Assembly (NCBI RefSeq): GCF_900637205.1
Contig: NZ_LR134355.1
Coordinates: 5,022,001 to 5,086,000, forward strand
Length of the DNA stretch: 64,000 nucleotides
Direction of reading: 5' to 3'
From: Mycolicibacterium chitae
GTDB lineage: Bacteria > Actinomycetota > Actinomycetes > Mycobacteriales > Mycobacteriaceae
The notes under the pieces were generated by a model. The model made no database searches, had not been told where the DNA came from, and saw only the letters and a list, made by a program, of their open reading frames with translations. This document shows, in pieces, positions 42,961 to 51,362 of the stretch. How positions within the stretch are numbered: position 1 is the stretch's first letter; every line of letters begins with the position of its first letter. The position numbers and the translations under genes were made by a program.

Positions 42961-44433
42961 ATGACCTCGACCGAATTGACCACCCGCAAACTGTTCATCG
43001 ACGGTGCGTGGACCGAAGGCGCCACCGAGGAGGCCTTGTCGGTGGTCAACCCCGCCACCGAAGAGACCATCGCCGAGGTCCCGCAGGCCAGCCCCGCGGA
43101 CATCGACGCCGCGGTGGGCGCGGCCCGCCGCGCCTTCGACGACGGCCCCTGGCCCCGGATGAGCCCCCTGGAGCGGGCCAAGGTCCTCGCCGACATGGCC
43201 GATGAGCTGTCGCGGCGCCGCGCCGAGCTGGTGGAGCTGAGCATCGCCGAGGCCGGTTCCACCCGGATGCTCGCCGACATCCTCCAAGTCGGCACTCCCA
43301 TCGATCATTTCGCGGACCTCGCGCACCGGGTGCTGCCCCAGTTCGCGTTCGACGAGCCGGCGCGGCCGGTCTTCGGCAACGGCATCGGTCAGGGACAGAT
43401 CCTGCGGGAGCCCTACGGGGTGGCGGCGCTGATCACCGCGTTCAACTTCCCGTTCCTGCTCAATCTCGCGAAGGTGGGGCCCGCGCTGGCTGCCGGCTGT
43501 ACCGCGGTGCTGAAGTCCTCGCCCTACACGCCGCTCGAGGCGCTGGTGCTCGGCGAGGTCGCCGAGGCCGCGGGCCTGCCGCCCGGCACGCTCAACATCG
43601 TCACCGGTGACATCGACGCCGGTCAGCGGCTCACCCAGCATCCGGACGTCGACATCGTCAGCTTCACCGGCTCGGATACGGTGGGCCGCAAGGTGTACGC
43701 CCAAGGCGCCGAGTCCATCAAGAAGGTGGTACTCGAACTGGGCGGCAAGTCGGCCAACATCATTCTCGACGACGCCGACCTGGACAAGGTGCTCGAAAGC
43801 GTGCTGGCGGGCATCATCACCCACGCCGGGCAGGGCTGCGCACTGCTGACCCGCATCCTGGTGCACGAGTCGCTGCACGACGAGTTGATCGCCCGGATCG
43901 TCGGCGTGCTGGGCTTCATCGGGGTCGGGGACCCGTCGGACCCGGCCACGGTGATGGGCCCGCTGATCCGCGACGTACAGCGGCAGCGGGTGGAGGAACT
44001 GATCGCCTCCGGCGTCGCCCAGGGCGCCGAGATCGCGTTCGGCGGCAAGCGTCCCGCGCATCTGGACCGCGGCTACTACCTCGAGCCGACGCTGTTCGTC
44101 GGGGTCGACAACGGAATGCGGATCGCCCAGGAGGAATTCTTCGGGCCGGTCGGGGTGGTCATCCCGTTCCGGGACGACGCCGACGCCGTCCGCATCGCCA
44201 ACGACAGCCGGTACGGTCTGGCCGGCGGCGTCTGGTCCGCGGACCCGGTCCGGGCCGCCGAGGTGGCGCGCAAGCTGCGGACCGGCATGGTGGTCATCAA
44301 CGGCGGCGGCGGTGGCCTCAACCCGGGCGCACCGTTCGGCGGCTACAAACAAAGTGGTATCGGTCGCGAGTTCGGCGAGTTCGGGCTCTCGGAGTACCTG
44401 CAGCACAAGGCCCTTCAGTGGCCGGTCGGCTGA
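42961..44433 (+). CDS. NAD(P)-dependent aldehyde dehydrogenase
   Basis: A 490-residue aldehyde dehydrogenase. The Rossmann segment is at FNFPFLLN and FTGSDTVGRKV. The general base Glu is in LELGGKSANIIL, the nucleophile Cys in HAGQGCALLTR, and the late motif in QEEFFGPVGVVIPF. It should oxidise an aldehyde from this catabolic locus to the acid for CoA activation. ATG 42961 follows TAGGAGA; the frame is open 21 nt further upstream. Confidence 0.92.
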   Translation: MTSTELTTRKLFIDGAWTEGATEEALSVVNPATEETIAEVPQASPADIDAAVGAARRAFDDGPWPRMSPLERAKVLADMADELSRRRAELVELSIAEAGSTRMLADILQVGTPIDHFADLAHRVLPQFAFDEPARPVFGNGIGQGQILREPYGVAALITAFNFPFLLNLAKVGPALAAGCTAVLKSSPYTPLEALVLGEVAEAAGLPPGTLNIVTGDIDAGQRLTQHPDVDIVSFTGSDTVGRKVYAQGAESIKKVVLELGGKSANIILDDADLDKVLESVLAGIITHAGQGCALLTRILVHESLHDELIARIVGVLGFIGVGDPSDPATVMGPLIRDVQRQRVEELIASGVAQGAEIAFGGKRPAHLDRGYYLEPTLFVGVDNGMRIAQEEFFGPVGVVIPFRDDADAVRIANDSRYGLAGGVWSADPVRAAEVARKLRTGMVVINGGGGGLNPGAPFGGYKQSGIGREFGEFGLSEYLQHKALQWPVG

Positions 44434-44452
44434 CAAACTGAGGACGACGGCG

Positions 44453-44902
44453 ATGCGGCGGCGGGGCAGCACAGCGAGGGCGGCGGCACTGGTGATCGCG
44501 CTGGGCCTGTTCGCGGGCCCGGTGAGCCCTGCCCGCGCCGACCTGCCACCGCCACGACCGCCCGGCGCGCCGAACTACATCGAACGGGTGGCGTGGGAGT
44601 ACCACGGGGAGCGCGCCACCCTGCGGATCTTCCCCACCGCCTGGGGATGGTCGGCGGCCGGGGTGTTCACCAACGGCGCCCAGAGCTACGACGCGTGGGC
44701 CGAGTTGCTCCAGCACGCCCCCGAGGCGAACACGCTCACCATGCAGCGGCAGTTCTTCTGCCATTGGCAGCTGGCCACTTTCACCAACCCGGGCAAGGTG
44801 GGCACCTGGAACCTGGAGCCCTGGCGGGAGGTGGTGACCAACACGATGCTGGTCAACTCCGGCTGCAACCCCGGCGGCCCCGACGACGTCCTCAACTGGT
44901 GA
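44453..44902 (+). CDS. Secreted DUF2599-type protein
   Basis: A 149-residue protein with a signal peptide (ALVIALGLFAGPVSPARA, cleavage near residue 29). The mature part fits DUF2599: VAWEYHGERATLRIFPT, AWAELLQHAPE, FCHWQLATF, TWNLEPWREV and a C-terminal GCNPGG with paired Cys. The function of the family is unknown. It follows the aldehyde dehydrogenase by 19 nt. Its stop lies in a 17-bp tandem duplication shared with the end of the convergent gene. Confidence 0.8.
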   Translation: MRRRGSTARAAALVIALGLFAGPVSPARADLPPPRPPGAPNYIERVAWEYHGERATLRIFPTAWGWSAAGVFTNGAQSYDAWAELLQHAPEANTLTMQRQFFCHWQLATFTNPGKVGTWNLEPWREVVTNTMLVNSGCNPGGPDDVLNW

Positions 44903-44920
44903 TCGTCCTCAACTGGTGAT
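44887..44920. repeat. 17-bp perfect tandem duplication at two gene ends
   Basis: CGTCCTCAACTGGTGAT occurs at 44887-44903 and again at 44904-44920. The first copy holds the stop of the DUF2599 gene; the second holds the stop of the minus-strand DUF3298-like gene. Confidence 0.95.
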
Positions 44921-45685
44921 CGCCGCGAACTCCGGTCTGATCAGGTCTTCCACCGCCGACCACGGCACGGTGATCATCCGCGGGCTGCGGCCGAATTGGC
45001 CCGCCGGGAAATGCATTTCGATACCCGCATCGGTCGGCAGCCAGAACCGGAAGTTGCGCTTCAGCGGCGCCATGGACGGCCCGTATTCGGCCCAGCCGCC
45101 CAACGGCGGTTCCGGATAGCTGGCCGGCAGGATCTGCTTGGTCAGCTCCGACAGCCGCGCCAGGCCGGCGCGTTCGTCACCGAACAGATTCGCCCAGACG
45201 ATCTGGATCCCGCTGCGGGAGTCGAAGACCCGGGTCGCCACGGTGTCCACCGGCATGTTCGGCAGATCGGTCGCATCGTATTGCCCGGTGAACAACGCCG
45301 AGATGGTGATCGGCCGGAACAGCAGGCGACCCTGGGCGTGGAACGTCCACGGTGAGGTCTTGCTGGCGCTCGCCGCGTACAGCCAGACGTGGCCGTCCGC
45401 CTCGTCGTCGAGGATTCGGTTGATCGCATCGGTGACCGCCGGATCACCGCCGGCGACCTTCTCGTAGTTCACCGTCCAAGTGCCGATGCCGTTCGGGCTC
45501 ATCCCCGAACGCACATCCGGCACCACCGCATAGGCGACGCCGTTGGACACCGTGTCGGCGCGCGCCGGGTGCGCGGTTCCGAGCACGAGAGCAACCATGG
45601 CGACGACCAGCGCGGCAACGCCGGTCAGCCGAAACATGTTCACAGACTGGGCCATTGCCATCTCCCGGGGTGTCGGCGTGCTCAT
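44909..45685 (-). CDS. Secreted DUF3298/RsiV-like protein
   Basis: A 258-residue exported protein. The signal region is LTGVAALVVAMVALVLGTAH with cleavage after ARA (about residue 44). The mature domain resembles the mycobacterial DUF3298/RsiV-like fold: WTVNYEKVAGGDPAVTDAIN, then FDSRSGIQIVWANLFGDE and FRFWLPTDAGIEMHFPAGQ. It likely acts in the periplasm. It is the last gene after mceF, with its start (ATG 45685, or GTG 45688) overlapping the mceF stop. It may be an accessory of the Mce system. Confidence 0.75.
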   Translation of the reverse strand: MSTPTPREMAMAQSVNMFRLTGVAALVVAMVALVLGTAHPARADTVSNGVAYAVVPDVRSGMSPNGIGTWTVNYEKVAGGDPAVTDAINRILDDEADGHVWLYAASASKTSPWTFHAQGRLLFRPITISALFTGQYDATDLPNMPVDTVATRVFDSRSGIQIVWANLFGDERAGLARLSELTKQILPASYPEPPLGGWAEYGPSMAPLKRNFRFWLPTDAGIEMHFPAGQFGRSPRMITVPWSAVEDLIRPEFAAITS

Positions 45686-46935
45686 CACGGTCCGCTCGGC
45701 GGCGGCGGTACCGGCAGGACGGGGCCCGCGTAGGGCAGGTCGATGGTGTAGGGGCCCTTCGGGGTGGGATCGGCGCGCCGCAGCGGATCGTGGCCTGCGG
45801 GCGGCCCGGCCTCGACGCCGGGCGGTCGCGGGGCGTTGCGGGCACCGCGCACCAGGTACTTGGGGTCCGGGTTGGGGCAGTAGGTGTAGAGGTACGGTTC
45901 CGGATGGTCGGCGACCGACGGCGGGGCGTGCGGCAGGTTGTAGTCACACGAATAACGTTGGTACAGGCTGACCGCACCCCACACGCCGCCGTCGCGGAAC
46001 GTCGAGCCCAGCGCCTCGAGCGCCGAACCGGCGCGGTACTCAGGGAAGAAGAATTCGTTCAGCGCGGGGACCCGCAGATACGCCAGCTGCGACACGGTGG
46101 TCAGGTTGCCCAGCAGTTGCACCATGGTCGGCGAGTTGTCGGCGATCAGGGCGTCCAGCGCTCCCATGGTCTGCGGCCCGCGGTCGAGCAGGGTCCGGTA
46201 GCCCCCGTCCATGCGTTGCACGCCGCCGAGGATCGACGACAGGTCCGATGAGGTGGACGCGAGGCCGGGGCTGACGTCGCGCACCGTCGACAGCATCACC
46301 TTGCTGGTGTTGACCAGGCTCACCGTCTCGGGCAGCACCGAGTCCAGCGTCGACACCAGCAGCGCGCCGCCGTCGAGGATGGCCGACAGCTTGTGCGCCC
46401 CCTCCGGCCCCACCCGCAGTTCGTCGAGCACCGCGGAGAGCTTGTCGGGGTCGATCTGTTCGAGGGTGCCGTCGAGGTTGCCCAGCAGCTGGGCCAGCGT
46501 CACCGGGGTCTGGGTCCGGTCGCGGTCGATCACGCTGCCGTCGACCAGGTACGGCCCGGCGTTGCTGGTGGCCCGGAAGTCCAGGTACTGCTCACCGGCC
46601 GGCGACAGCGCCGAGACCCGCACCGCGCTGTCGGCCGGGATCTGCGCCTCGGGTCGCAGTGCCGCGACGGCCATCACCCCGTCGTCGGTCAGGTCGATCG
46701 ACTCCACGCGCCCCACCGCGACGCCGCGCAGGGTGACGTCCTGCCCCGGCAGCAGCCCGCCGGTCTCGGCGAGGTGCACGCGCACCAGCTTCTCGGCGGC
46801 CCCCGGGTTGATCTTCAGGGTGCCGAACAGCAGGTAGACCACCCCGACCACCAGCATCACCGCCAGCGCGCACGCGGACAGCCCCAGCCTGCGCTCCCGC
46901 GCGTACCGGAGCGCGGCCAGCAGGCGCGCGGTCAC
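45685..46935 (-). CDS. Mce-family protein, F position
   Basis: A 416-residue Mce protein. A membrane anchor at about residues 19-38 (ACALAVMLVVGVVYLLFGTL) is followed by the MCE/MlaD domain (about 42-120, QDVTLRGVAVGRVESIDL), a long helical region (about 150-300) and a Pro-rich tail from about 345. MceF is the last subunit of the six-protein shuttle that carries lipids across the periplasm to the YrbE permease. Its GTG start overlaps mceE (GTGA). A Cys-bearing segment (RYSCDYN, YTYCPN) near residue 340 is typical of F-type subunits. Confidence 0.9.
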   Translation of the reverse strand: MTARLLAALRYARERRLGLSACALAVMLVVGVVYLLFGTLKINPGAAEKLVRVHLAETGGLLPGQDVTLRGVAVGRVESIDLTDDGVMAVAALRPEAQIPADSAVRVSALSPAGEQYLDFRATSNAGPYLVDGSVIDRDRTQTPVTLAQLLGNLDGTLEQIDPDKLSAVLDELRVGPEGAHKLSAILDGGALLVSTLDSVLPETVSLVNTSKVMLSTVRDVSPGLASTSSDLSSILGGVQRMDGGYRTLLDRGPQTMGALDALIADNSPTMVQLLGNLTTVSQLAYLRVPALNEFFFPEYRAGSALEALGSTFRDGGVWGAVSLYQRYSCDYNLPHAPPSVADHPEPYLYTYCPNPDPKYLVRGARNAPRPPGVEAGPPAGHDPLRRADPTPKGPYTIDLPYAGPVLPVPPPPSGP

Positions 46936-48152
46936 GGCGTGCCTCCCGGGGCGGGCCGGGGCGGCGCCGGCGTCAACGCGCCGGGCGAGGGACCGATGAG
47001 GTTCGGCGGTGGCACGTTGCCGGGTGGCGGCGTCGGTGCGCCCCAGAACTTGTCGCGGACCTTGATCAGTTCGTAGGTGATGCTGCCGACCATGTTGCGG
47101 AAGTCCTCCCGCGTGGGACCCCGGCTGCCCGGGTCGGCGGGATGGTAGGGGTCGGCGAACGCCCCGACGGCCATGTCGGCCAGGTCGATCGAGACGTGCG
47201 ACGAGGTCGAGTTGGTCAGTTTGAGGATGGGACCGAACAGCGAGTTGAACGTCGCGAGCGAGGCGCCCGGGGCCGTCGCGGCCGCGTTCAACGCCTCCGA
47301 GAGCCGGTTCATGTCCGCCATCATGCTGCGCGAGTCCTCGCCCCGGATCGACGGGAACTTCGCCAGCTGCAGGGTGATTCGGTTCAGCTGCGCGGCGAGG
47401 TCGACGATGTTGCCGGTGCTGTCGGCGAGGCTGCCCAGGGCGGGGCCGGCCGCCGAGATCGCCTCGTTGATGGCGTCCTGACGGGCCGACAAGGTCTCGG
47501 CGACCTCACCGGTCTGTGTCAACGCGGCCTTGACGGGTTCCGAGCGCGCCGACAGGCTCCGGACCAATCGGGTCGATTCGTCGAGGAACTGTTGCAGATC
47601 CTCGCCCTTGCCGCCGACGGCGGCGCCCATCCCGTTGATCACCTTGGTGAGGTTGCGGACCGCGCCGCCGTTGACCAACAGCGCCGCGGTGCTCAGCACC
47701 TCCTCGACCGAGGCCGCCGACGCGGTGGACTTCAGCGGGATCATGGTGTCCGGGGCCAGCGGCGCGGCACCGAAATCCGTATCCGGGGGCGGGATCAGCG
47801 AGACGAACACGTCCCCGAGCGGGGTGGCCGAGCGCAGTTCGGCGCGGGTGCCGGCCGGGATCTGCACATCGGAGGCGATCCGCATGGTCACCACCGCCGT
47901 GTAGTCCCGGGCGGCCATCGACTCGACCTCGCCGACGTCGGCGCCGGCCAGTCGCACCTTGGCCTTCGCCGGCAGGTTCAGCGCATCGGTGAAGGTGGCG
48001 GTGATCGGGTAGGTCGTGGCCCCGGCCGACGGGGCCGGCAACGGCACCCGGTCCAGGCCCATCGAGCAGGAGGTCAGCAGGGTCGCCGTGGCGGCCGCGG
48101 CGATCACGGACCGCAGGGTGCGGCCCATCCGGGCCGGCGAAGCATTGGTCAT
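46932..48152 (-). CDS. Mce-family lipoprotein, E position
   Basis: A 406-residue lipoprotein in the LprK-like E position. The signal ends ATATLLTSC with lipobox Cys29. The MCE domain follows at about 45-125 (KAKVRLAGADVGEVESM), then helices to about 330 and a Pro-rich C-terminus (PPPGNVPPPN). The ATG overlaps the mceD stop (ATGA) and its stop overlaps mceF. It would be anchored at the outer leaflet of the plasma membrane. Confidence 0.9.
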   Translation of the reverse strand: MTNASPARMGRTLRSVIAAAATATLLTSCSMGLDRVPLPAPSAGATTYPITATFTDALNLPAKAKVRLAGADVGEVESMAARDYTAVVTMRIASDVQIPAGTRAELRSATPLGDVFVSLIPPPDTDFGAAPLAPDTMIPLKSTASAASVEEVLSTAALLVNGGAVRNLTKVINGMGAAVGGKGEDLQQFLDESTRLVRSLSARSEPVKAALTQTGEVAETLSARQDAINEAISAAGPALGSLADSTGNIVDLAAQLNRITLQLAKFPSIRGEDSRSMMADMNRLSEALNAAATAPGASLATFNSLFGPILKLTNSTSSHVSIDLADMAVGAFADPYHPADPGSRGPTREDFRNMVGSITYELIKVRDKFWGAPTPPPGNVPPPNLIGPSPGALTPAPPRPAPGGTP

Positions 48153-49276
48153 GATCCCAGTCCCGCCAATCCCTCGAGCATGCTGGTCACCCCGAAGTCG
48201 GGGCCGAAATCGGTGATCGTGCCGGTGGCGCAACCCAATTGCCGCATCCCGAGCAGGTTGCACAGCTCCTTGGTGGCCTGCCCGTTGAGTTCGACCTTGT
48301 CCAGGGTGGGATGCGCTCGGATGGCGTCCTTTTCGTGGTCGATCATGTTGTAGACGTTGTCGAGGACCATCGGTGCGAGGTCGAGCACCTCGCCGAGTTC
48401 GCGGTGGTACTCGGCCAGCGCCCGGGTGACGATCTCGGTGTTGGTCGCCGTCGACTTCAGCGTGTCCCGGTTGACCTCCAGCAGGTCGGCGGTCCCGGCC
48501 AGCACCTGGTTGACCTGGGCGCCCGTGGAGCCGGTGCCCAGCTGCTCGTCGGCCACCACGGCGCTGAGCTCGCGGATCGCCGTCCCCAATTCCCTGATGG
48601 TCTGGTCGTTCTCGGTGGCCGCGGTGCTCAGGCTCTCCAGGTTGGTGACGATGGTGGTCAGCGCGTCCCGCGTCGGCGTGCCCCGCTCCTTGCTGAGCTC
48701 CAGCGCCGTCGACAGCTCACCGAGCGCCGAGCGGATCTTGGGCCCGTTGCCGCCGGTCATCGCCGCGCTGACGGCGACCAGATCGGCGATGGGACCATCG
48801 CCCTGACCGTTGCCCTGCATCTTGACCGCGAGTTCGTCGACCATGGCCAGCACCCGGTCGAATTCGACGGGGGTGCGGGTGCGCGCCAGGCTCAGGCTGT
48901 CGTTGTCGGCCAGCGTGGGCCCGTCCCGGTACACCGGGGTGAACTCGATGTGGCGGTCGGTCAGGATGGAGGTCGACAGGGTGACCGCCTGCGCGTCGGC
49001 CGGGATCTTCACCCCACCGTTGATGTGCATCGTCACCTCGACGTAGTCGCCGCGCGGCGCGATCTTCGTCACCTTCCCCACCGGCATACCGAGGATCGCG
49101 ACGGCGTTGCCCTCGTAAAGCCCGCTGGCGTTGTCGAATTGGGCGGTGATCGTCATTCCGCGATCCAGACTCAGCGGACCGCTCGAGCAGCCGCACGCCA
49201 TCAGCGCCATGACCAGGATGACCATCATCTTGACCGGCACGCTGCTCCTTGCCCGCCGGCTGTCCCGACCGCTCAT
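48149..49276 (-). CDS. Mce-family protein, D position, with lipobox
   Basis: A 375-residue Mce protein. The N-terminus is short and basic, then MMVILVMALMAC with a lipobox-like L-M-A-C (Cys28), so it may be lipidated, unusual for a D subunit. The MCE domain spans about 37-115 (GLYEGNAVAILGMPVGKV). Helical region about 150-320; two Cys near the end (ELCNLLGMRQLGC). The ATG overlaps the mceC stop by 4 nt. Confidence 0.88.
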   Translation of the reverse strand: MSGRDSRRARSSVPVKMMVILVMALMACGCSSGPLSLDRGMTITAQFDNASGLYEGNAVAILGMPVGKVTKIAPRGDYVEVTMHINGGVKIPADAQAVTLSTSILTDRHIEFTPVYRDGPTLADNDSLSLARTRTPVEFDRVLAMVDELAVKMQGNGQGDGPIADLVAVSAAMTGGNGPKIRSALGELSTALELSKERGTPTRDALTTIVTNLESLSTAATENDQTIRELGTAIRELSAVVADEQLGTGSTGAQVNQVLAGTADLLEVNRDTLKSTATNTEIVTRALAEYHRELGEVLDLAPMVLDNVYNMIDHEKDAIRAHPTLDKVELNGQATKELCNLLGMRQLGCATGTITDFGPDFGVTSMLEGLAGLGS

Positions 49277-50310
49277 GCACAGTCCTCGAAGTAGTTGGGC
49301 AGGTTGAACTGTTGGGCCCGCCCGCTGATGGCGCACATCCAGGAGTCGATCATGGTTCCGCCGGAGGAGGTGAAGTCGAACTCGTTACCGCTGCCGGTGG
49401 CGTTGGCGAAGTTGCGCACCGGAACCGGCAGGATCTGCAACGTGTTTCGGAACAGCTCGTCGTTGCGGCCGACCGACGACAGCATGCCCTCGAGGTTGGC
49501 CAGCAGTTCGTCGATCTGCCCCCGGTTCCCGATCAACACCGGCTGCAGTTGATTCACCAGCTTGGTGGTGGCGTCGAACAGTCGCACCACCAGCTCGCGG
49601 CGGGCCGCGAGGTCGGTCAGCACGGCGTGACCCTGGTGCACCAGCAGACCCAGGCTCTGCTGTTGGCTGCCCAGCAGTTCGGTCACCCGCTGCGTGCTGC
49701 GCAGCAGATCGCCGATCTCGTCGCGCCGGGCCGTCATCACCGAGGAGAGGTGTTCGACGTTGTCGAGGGCCGCCGGCAGGATCTCGGGGGTCCCCTGCAA
49801 CTGCTGGGACAGCGCGGTCATCGAGTCGGCGATCCGTTCGGCATCGACGTCCTCGAACGTGACGGTGGCGTCGCGCAGCGCGGTCTGCAGGTCGTAGGGG
49901 ACCTCGGTGTTGGCCAACGGGATTCGGTGTTCGGATAGCTCCCCCGCCCGCGCGGGCTGCAGGTCGACGTAACGCGCCCCCAACAGGGTGGTCAGCTTGA
50001 TGGCCGCGCGGGTGTCCGCCCCGAGGTGCAGGCCGCGGTCGACCTCCATGGTCACCCGGACGTGGTCGCCGTCGAGTCGCATGCTCTTCACCGCGCCGAC
50101 GAACACGCCCGCCACCGTCACCTGGTCCCCGGCGCTGAGACCGGCCGCCTGGGCGAACTCCGCGACGTACTCGGTCTTGCCCAACCCCAACCGTCCCAGT
50201 CCCAGCGCCCCGCCCAGGACCAGTGCGATCACCGCGACCGCGATCACACCCAGGCGCAGCTTGCCGTGCGATTCGACCGGACGGCGCAGCACTTCCCGCA
50301 TCGACGTCAT
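49273..50310 (-). CDS. Mce-family protein, C position
   Basis: A 345-residue Mce protein. The membrane anchor is VIAVAVIALVLGGALGLGRL (about 22-41). The MCE domain is at about 45-120 (GDQVTVAGVFVGAVKSM, then LLGARYVDLQP). Long coiled helices follow (about 150-300). A C-terminal Cys pair is present (WMCAISG, FEDCA). It begins 8 nt after mceB. The frame is open far upstream inside mceB but only the ATG at 50310 gives a proper anchor. Confidence 0.88.
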   Translation of the reverse strand: MTSMREVLRRPVESHGKLRLGVIAVAVIALVLGGALGLGRLGLGKTEYVAEFAQAAGLSAGDQVTVAGVFVGAVKSMRLDGDHVRVTMEVDRGLHLGADTRAAIKLTTLLGARYVDLQPARAGELSEHRIPLANTEVPYDLQTALRDATVTFEDVDAERIADSMTALSQQLQGTPEILPAALDNVEHLSSVMTARRDEIGDLLRSTQRVTELLGSQQQSLGLLVHQGHAVLTDLAARRELVVRLFDATTKLVNQLQPVLIGNRGQIDELLANLEGMLSSVGRNDELFRNTLQILPVPVRNFANATGSGNEFDFTSSGGTMIDSWMCAISGRAQQFNLPNYFEDCA

Positions 50311-50318
50311 GGCGCCCC

Positions 50319-51362
50319 TCACCGGCACTTCGCACTGTGTTGGGGCACACCGGCCGGGGTCGCGTTCTCCACGATCGCGGCGATCAGGCTGTCGATGCGG
50401 GGGAACTGGCTGACCGTCAGGTCGCACGCGTAGACGTCGAGGTAGGACCCGCCCTGGCTCATCCTGGCCAACCCCTTCAGCATCAGCGGGGTGTTGAACC
50501 CCATGTAGGCGAAGGCCTGTTTGTCGGCCATGAAGTGCTGGGCGAAGCCCGGTTCGCGGTCGAGCCACTGTTGCAGGTCGGGTTGCACGTCGGTGATCAC
50601 GTTGCCCAACCGCTGCGCGACGATCGAGGACTGGTCCAGCGAATCGACGAACTCGGCGCGCCGCGCGGCCAGGCCGCCGAACAGCGCCTTGGTGGACGCG
50701 ATGGTGGCGTCCACGTCGCCGCTGCGGTCGGCCACCGACCCCAGGACCGAGTTCAGGTGCGCCAGAACGCCGTCCAGGATCTGATCGGTCCCCGAGTACT
50801 CCTCGGCCATCCGGGTGGTCTCGGCGATCAGGGTGGTGACCGCGCCGGCGTCGCCCTGCATGGCCCGCATGACGGCGGTGGTGAGGTTGTCGACCTGGTC
50901 CGGGTTCAACAGCGCGAACAGCGGCTCGAAACCGTTGAGCAGGTTGGAGATGTCGAACGACGGCTCGGTGCGCTCGACGGGGATCACCGCACCGGCGGGC
51001 AGCACCCGCGGATCGCCGAAGTCCCCGAGCGCCAACCCCAGGTAGCGCTGACCGATGATGTTCTGATAGTCGATGGACGCCTTGGTGTTTCCGTAGAGCA
51101 CCTGGTCGGACTGGACCCGGAAGTCCACCCGCGCCCCGCCCTCGTCGACCAGGCTGATGCCGTCGACCCGGCCCACCTTGACCCCCGCCATGCGCACCTC
51201 GTCGCCGACCTTGATGCCCATGACGTCGGTGAACACCGCCGCGTAGTTCTTGGTCGCGCCGTCGACGTTGCGTTGCAACGTCACGAATACCGTCCAGACC
51301 AGGGCGAAACACACGACGACGAAGATGCAGAGTCCGATCAGCGGGCGCCGGTAGCTCCTCAT
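50319..51362 (-). CDS. Mce-family protein, B position
   Basis: A 347-residue Mce protein. The anchor is LIGLCIFVVVCFALVWTVFV (about 8-27). The MCE domain is at about 38-120 (GDEVRMAGVKVGRVDGI and GQRYLGL). The helical barrel-forming region spans about 150-300. Cys residues occur at VYACDL and at the C-terminus (SAKCR). The ATG overlaps the mceA stop by 4 nt. Confidence 0.9.
   Translation of the reverse strand: MRSYRRPLIGLCIFVVVCFALVWTVFVTLQRNVDGATKNYAAVFTDVMGIKVGDEVRMAGVKVGRVDGISLVDEGGARVDFRVQSDQVLYGNTKASIDYQNIIGQRYLGLALGDFGDPRVLPAGAVIPVERTEPSFDISNLLNGFEPLFALLNPDQVDNLTTAVMRAMQGDAGAVTTLIAETTRMAEEYSGTDQILDGVLAHLNSVLGSVADRSGDVDATIASTKALFGGLAARRAEFVDSLDQSSIVAQRLGNVITDVQPDLQQWLDREPGFAQHFMADKQAFAYMGFNTPLMLKGLARMSQGGSYLDVYACDLTVSQFPRIDSLIAAIVENATPAGVPQHSAKCR

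Noticed and set aside
50311-51312. N-terminal extension of mceC through mceB
   Set aside because: The extension is the wrong frame of mceB and hides the membrane anchor that follows ATG 50310.
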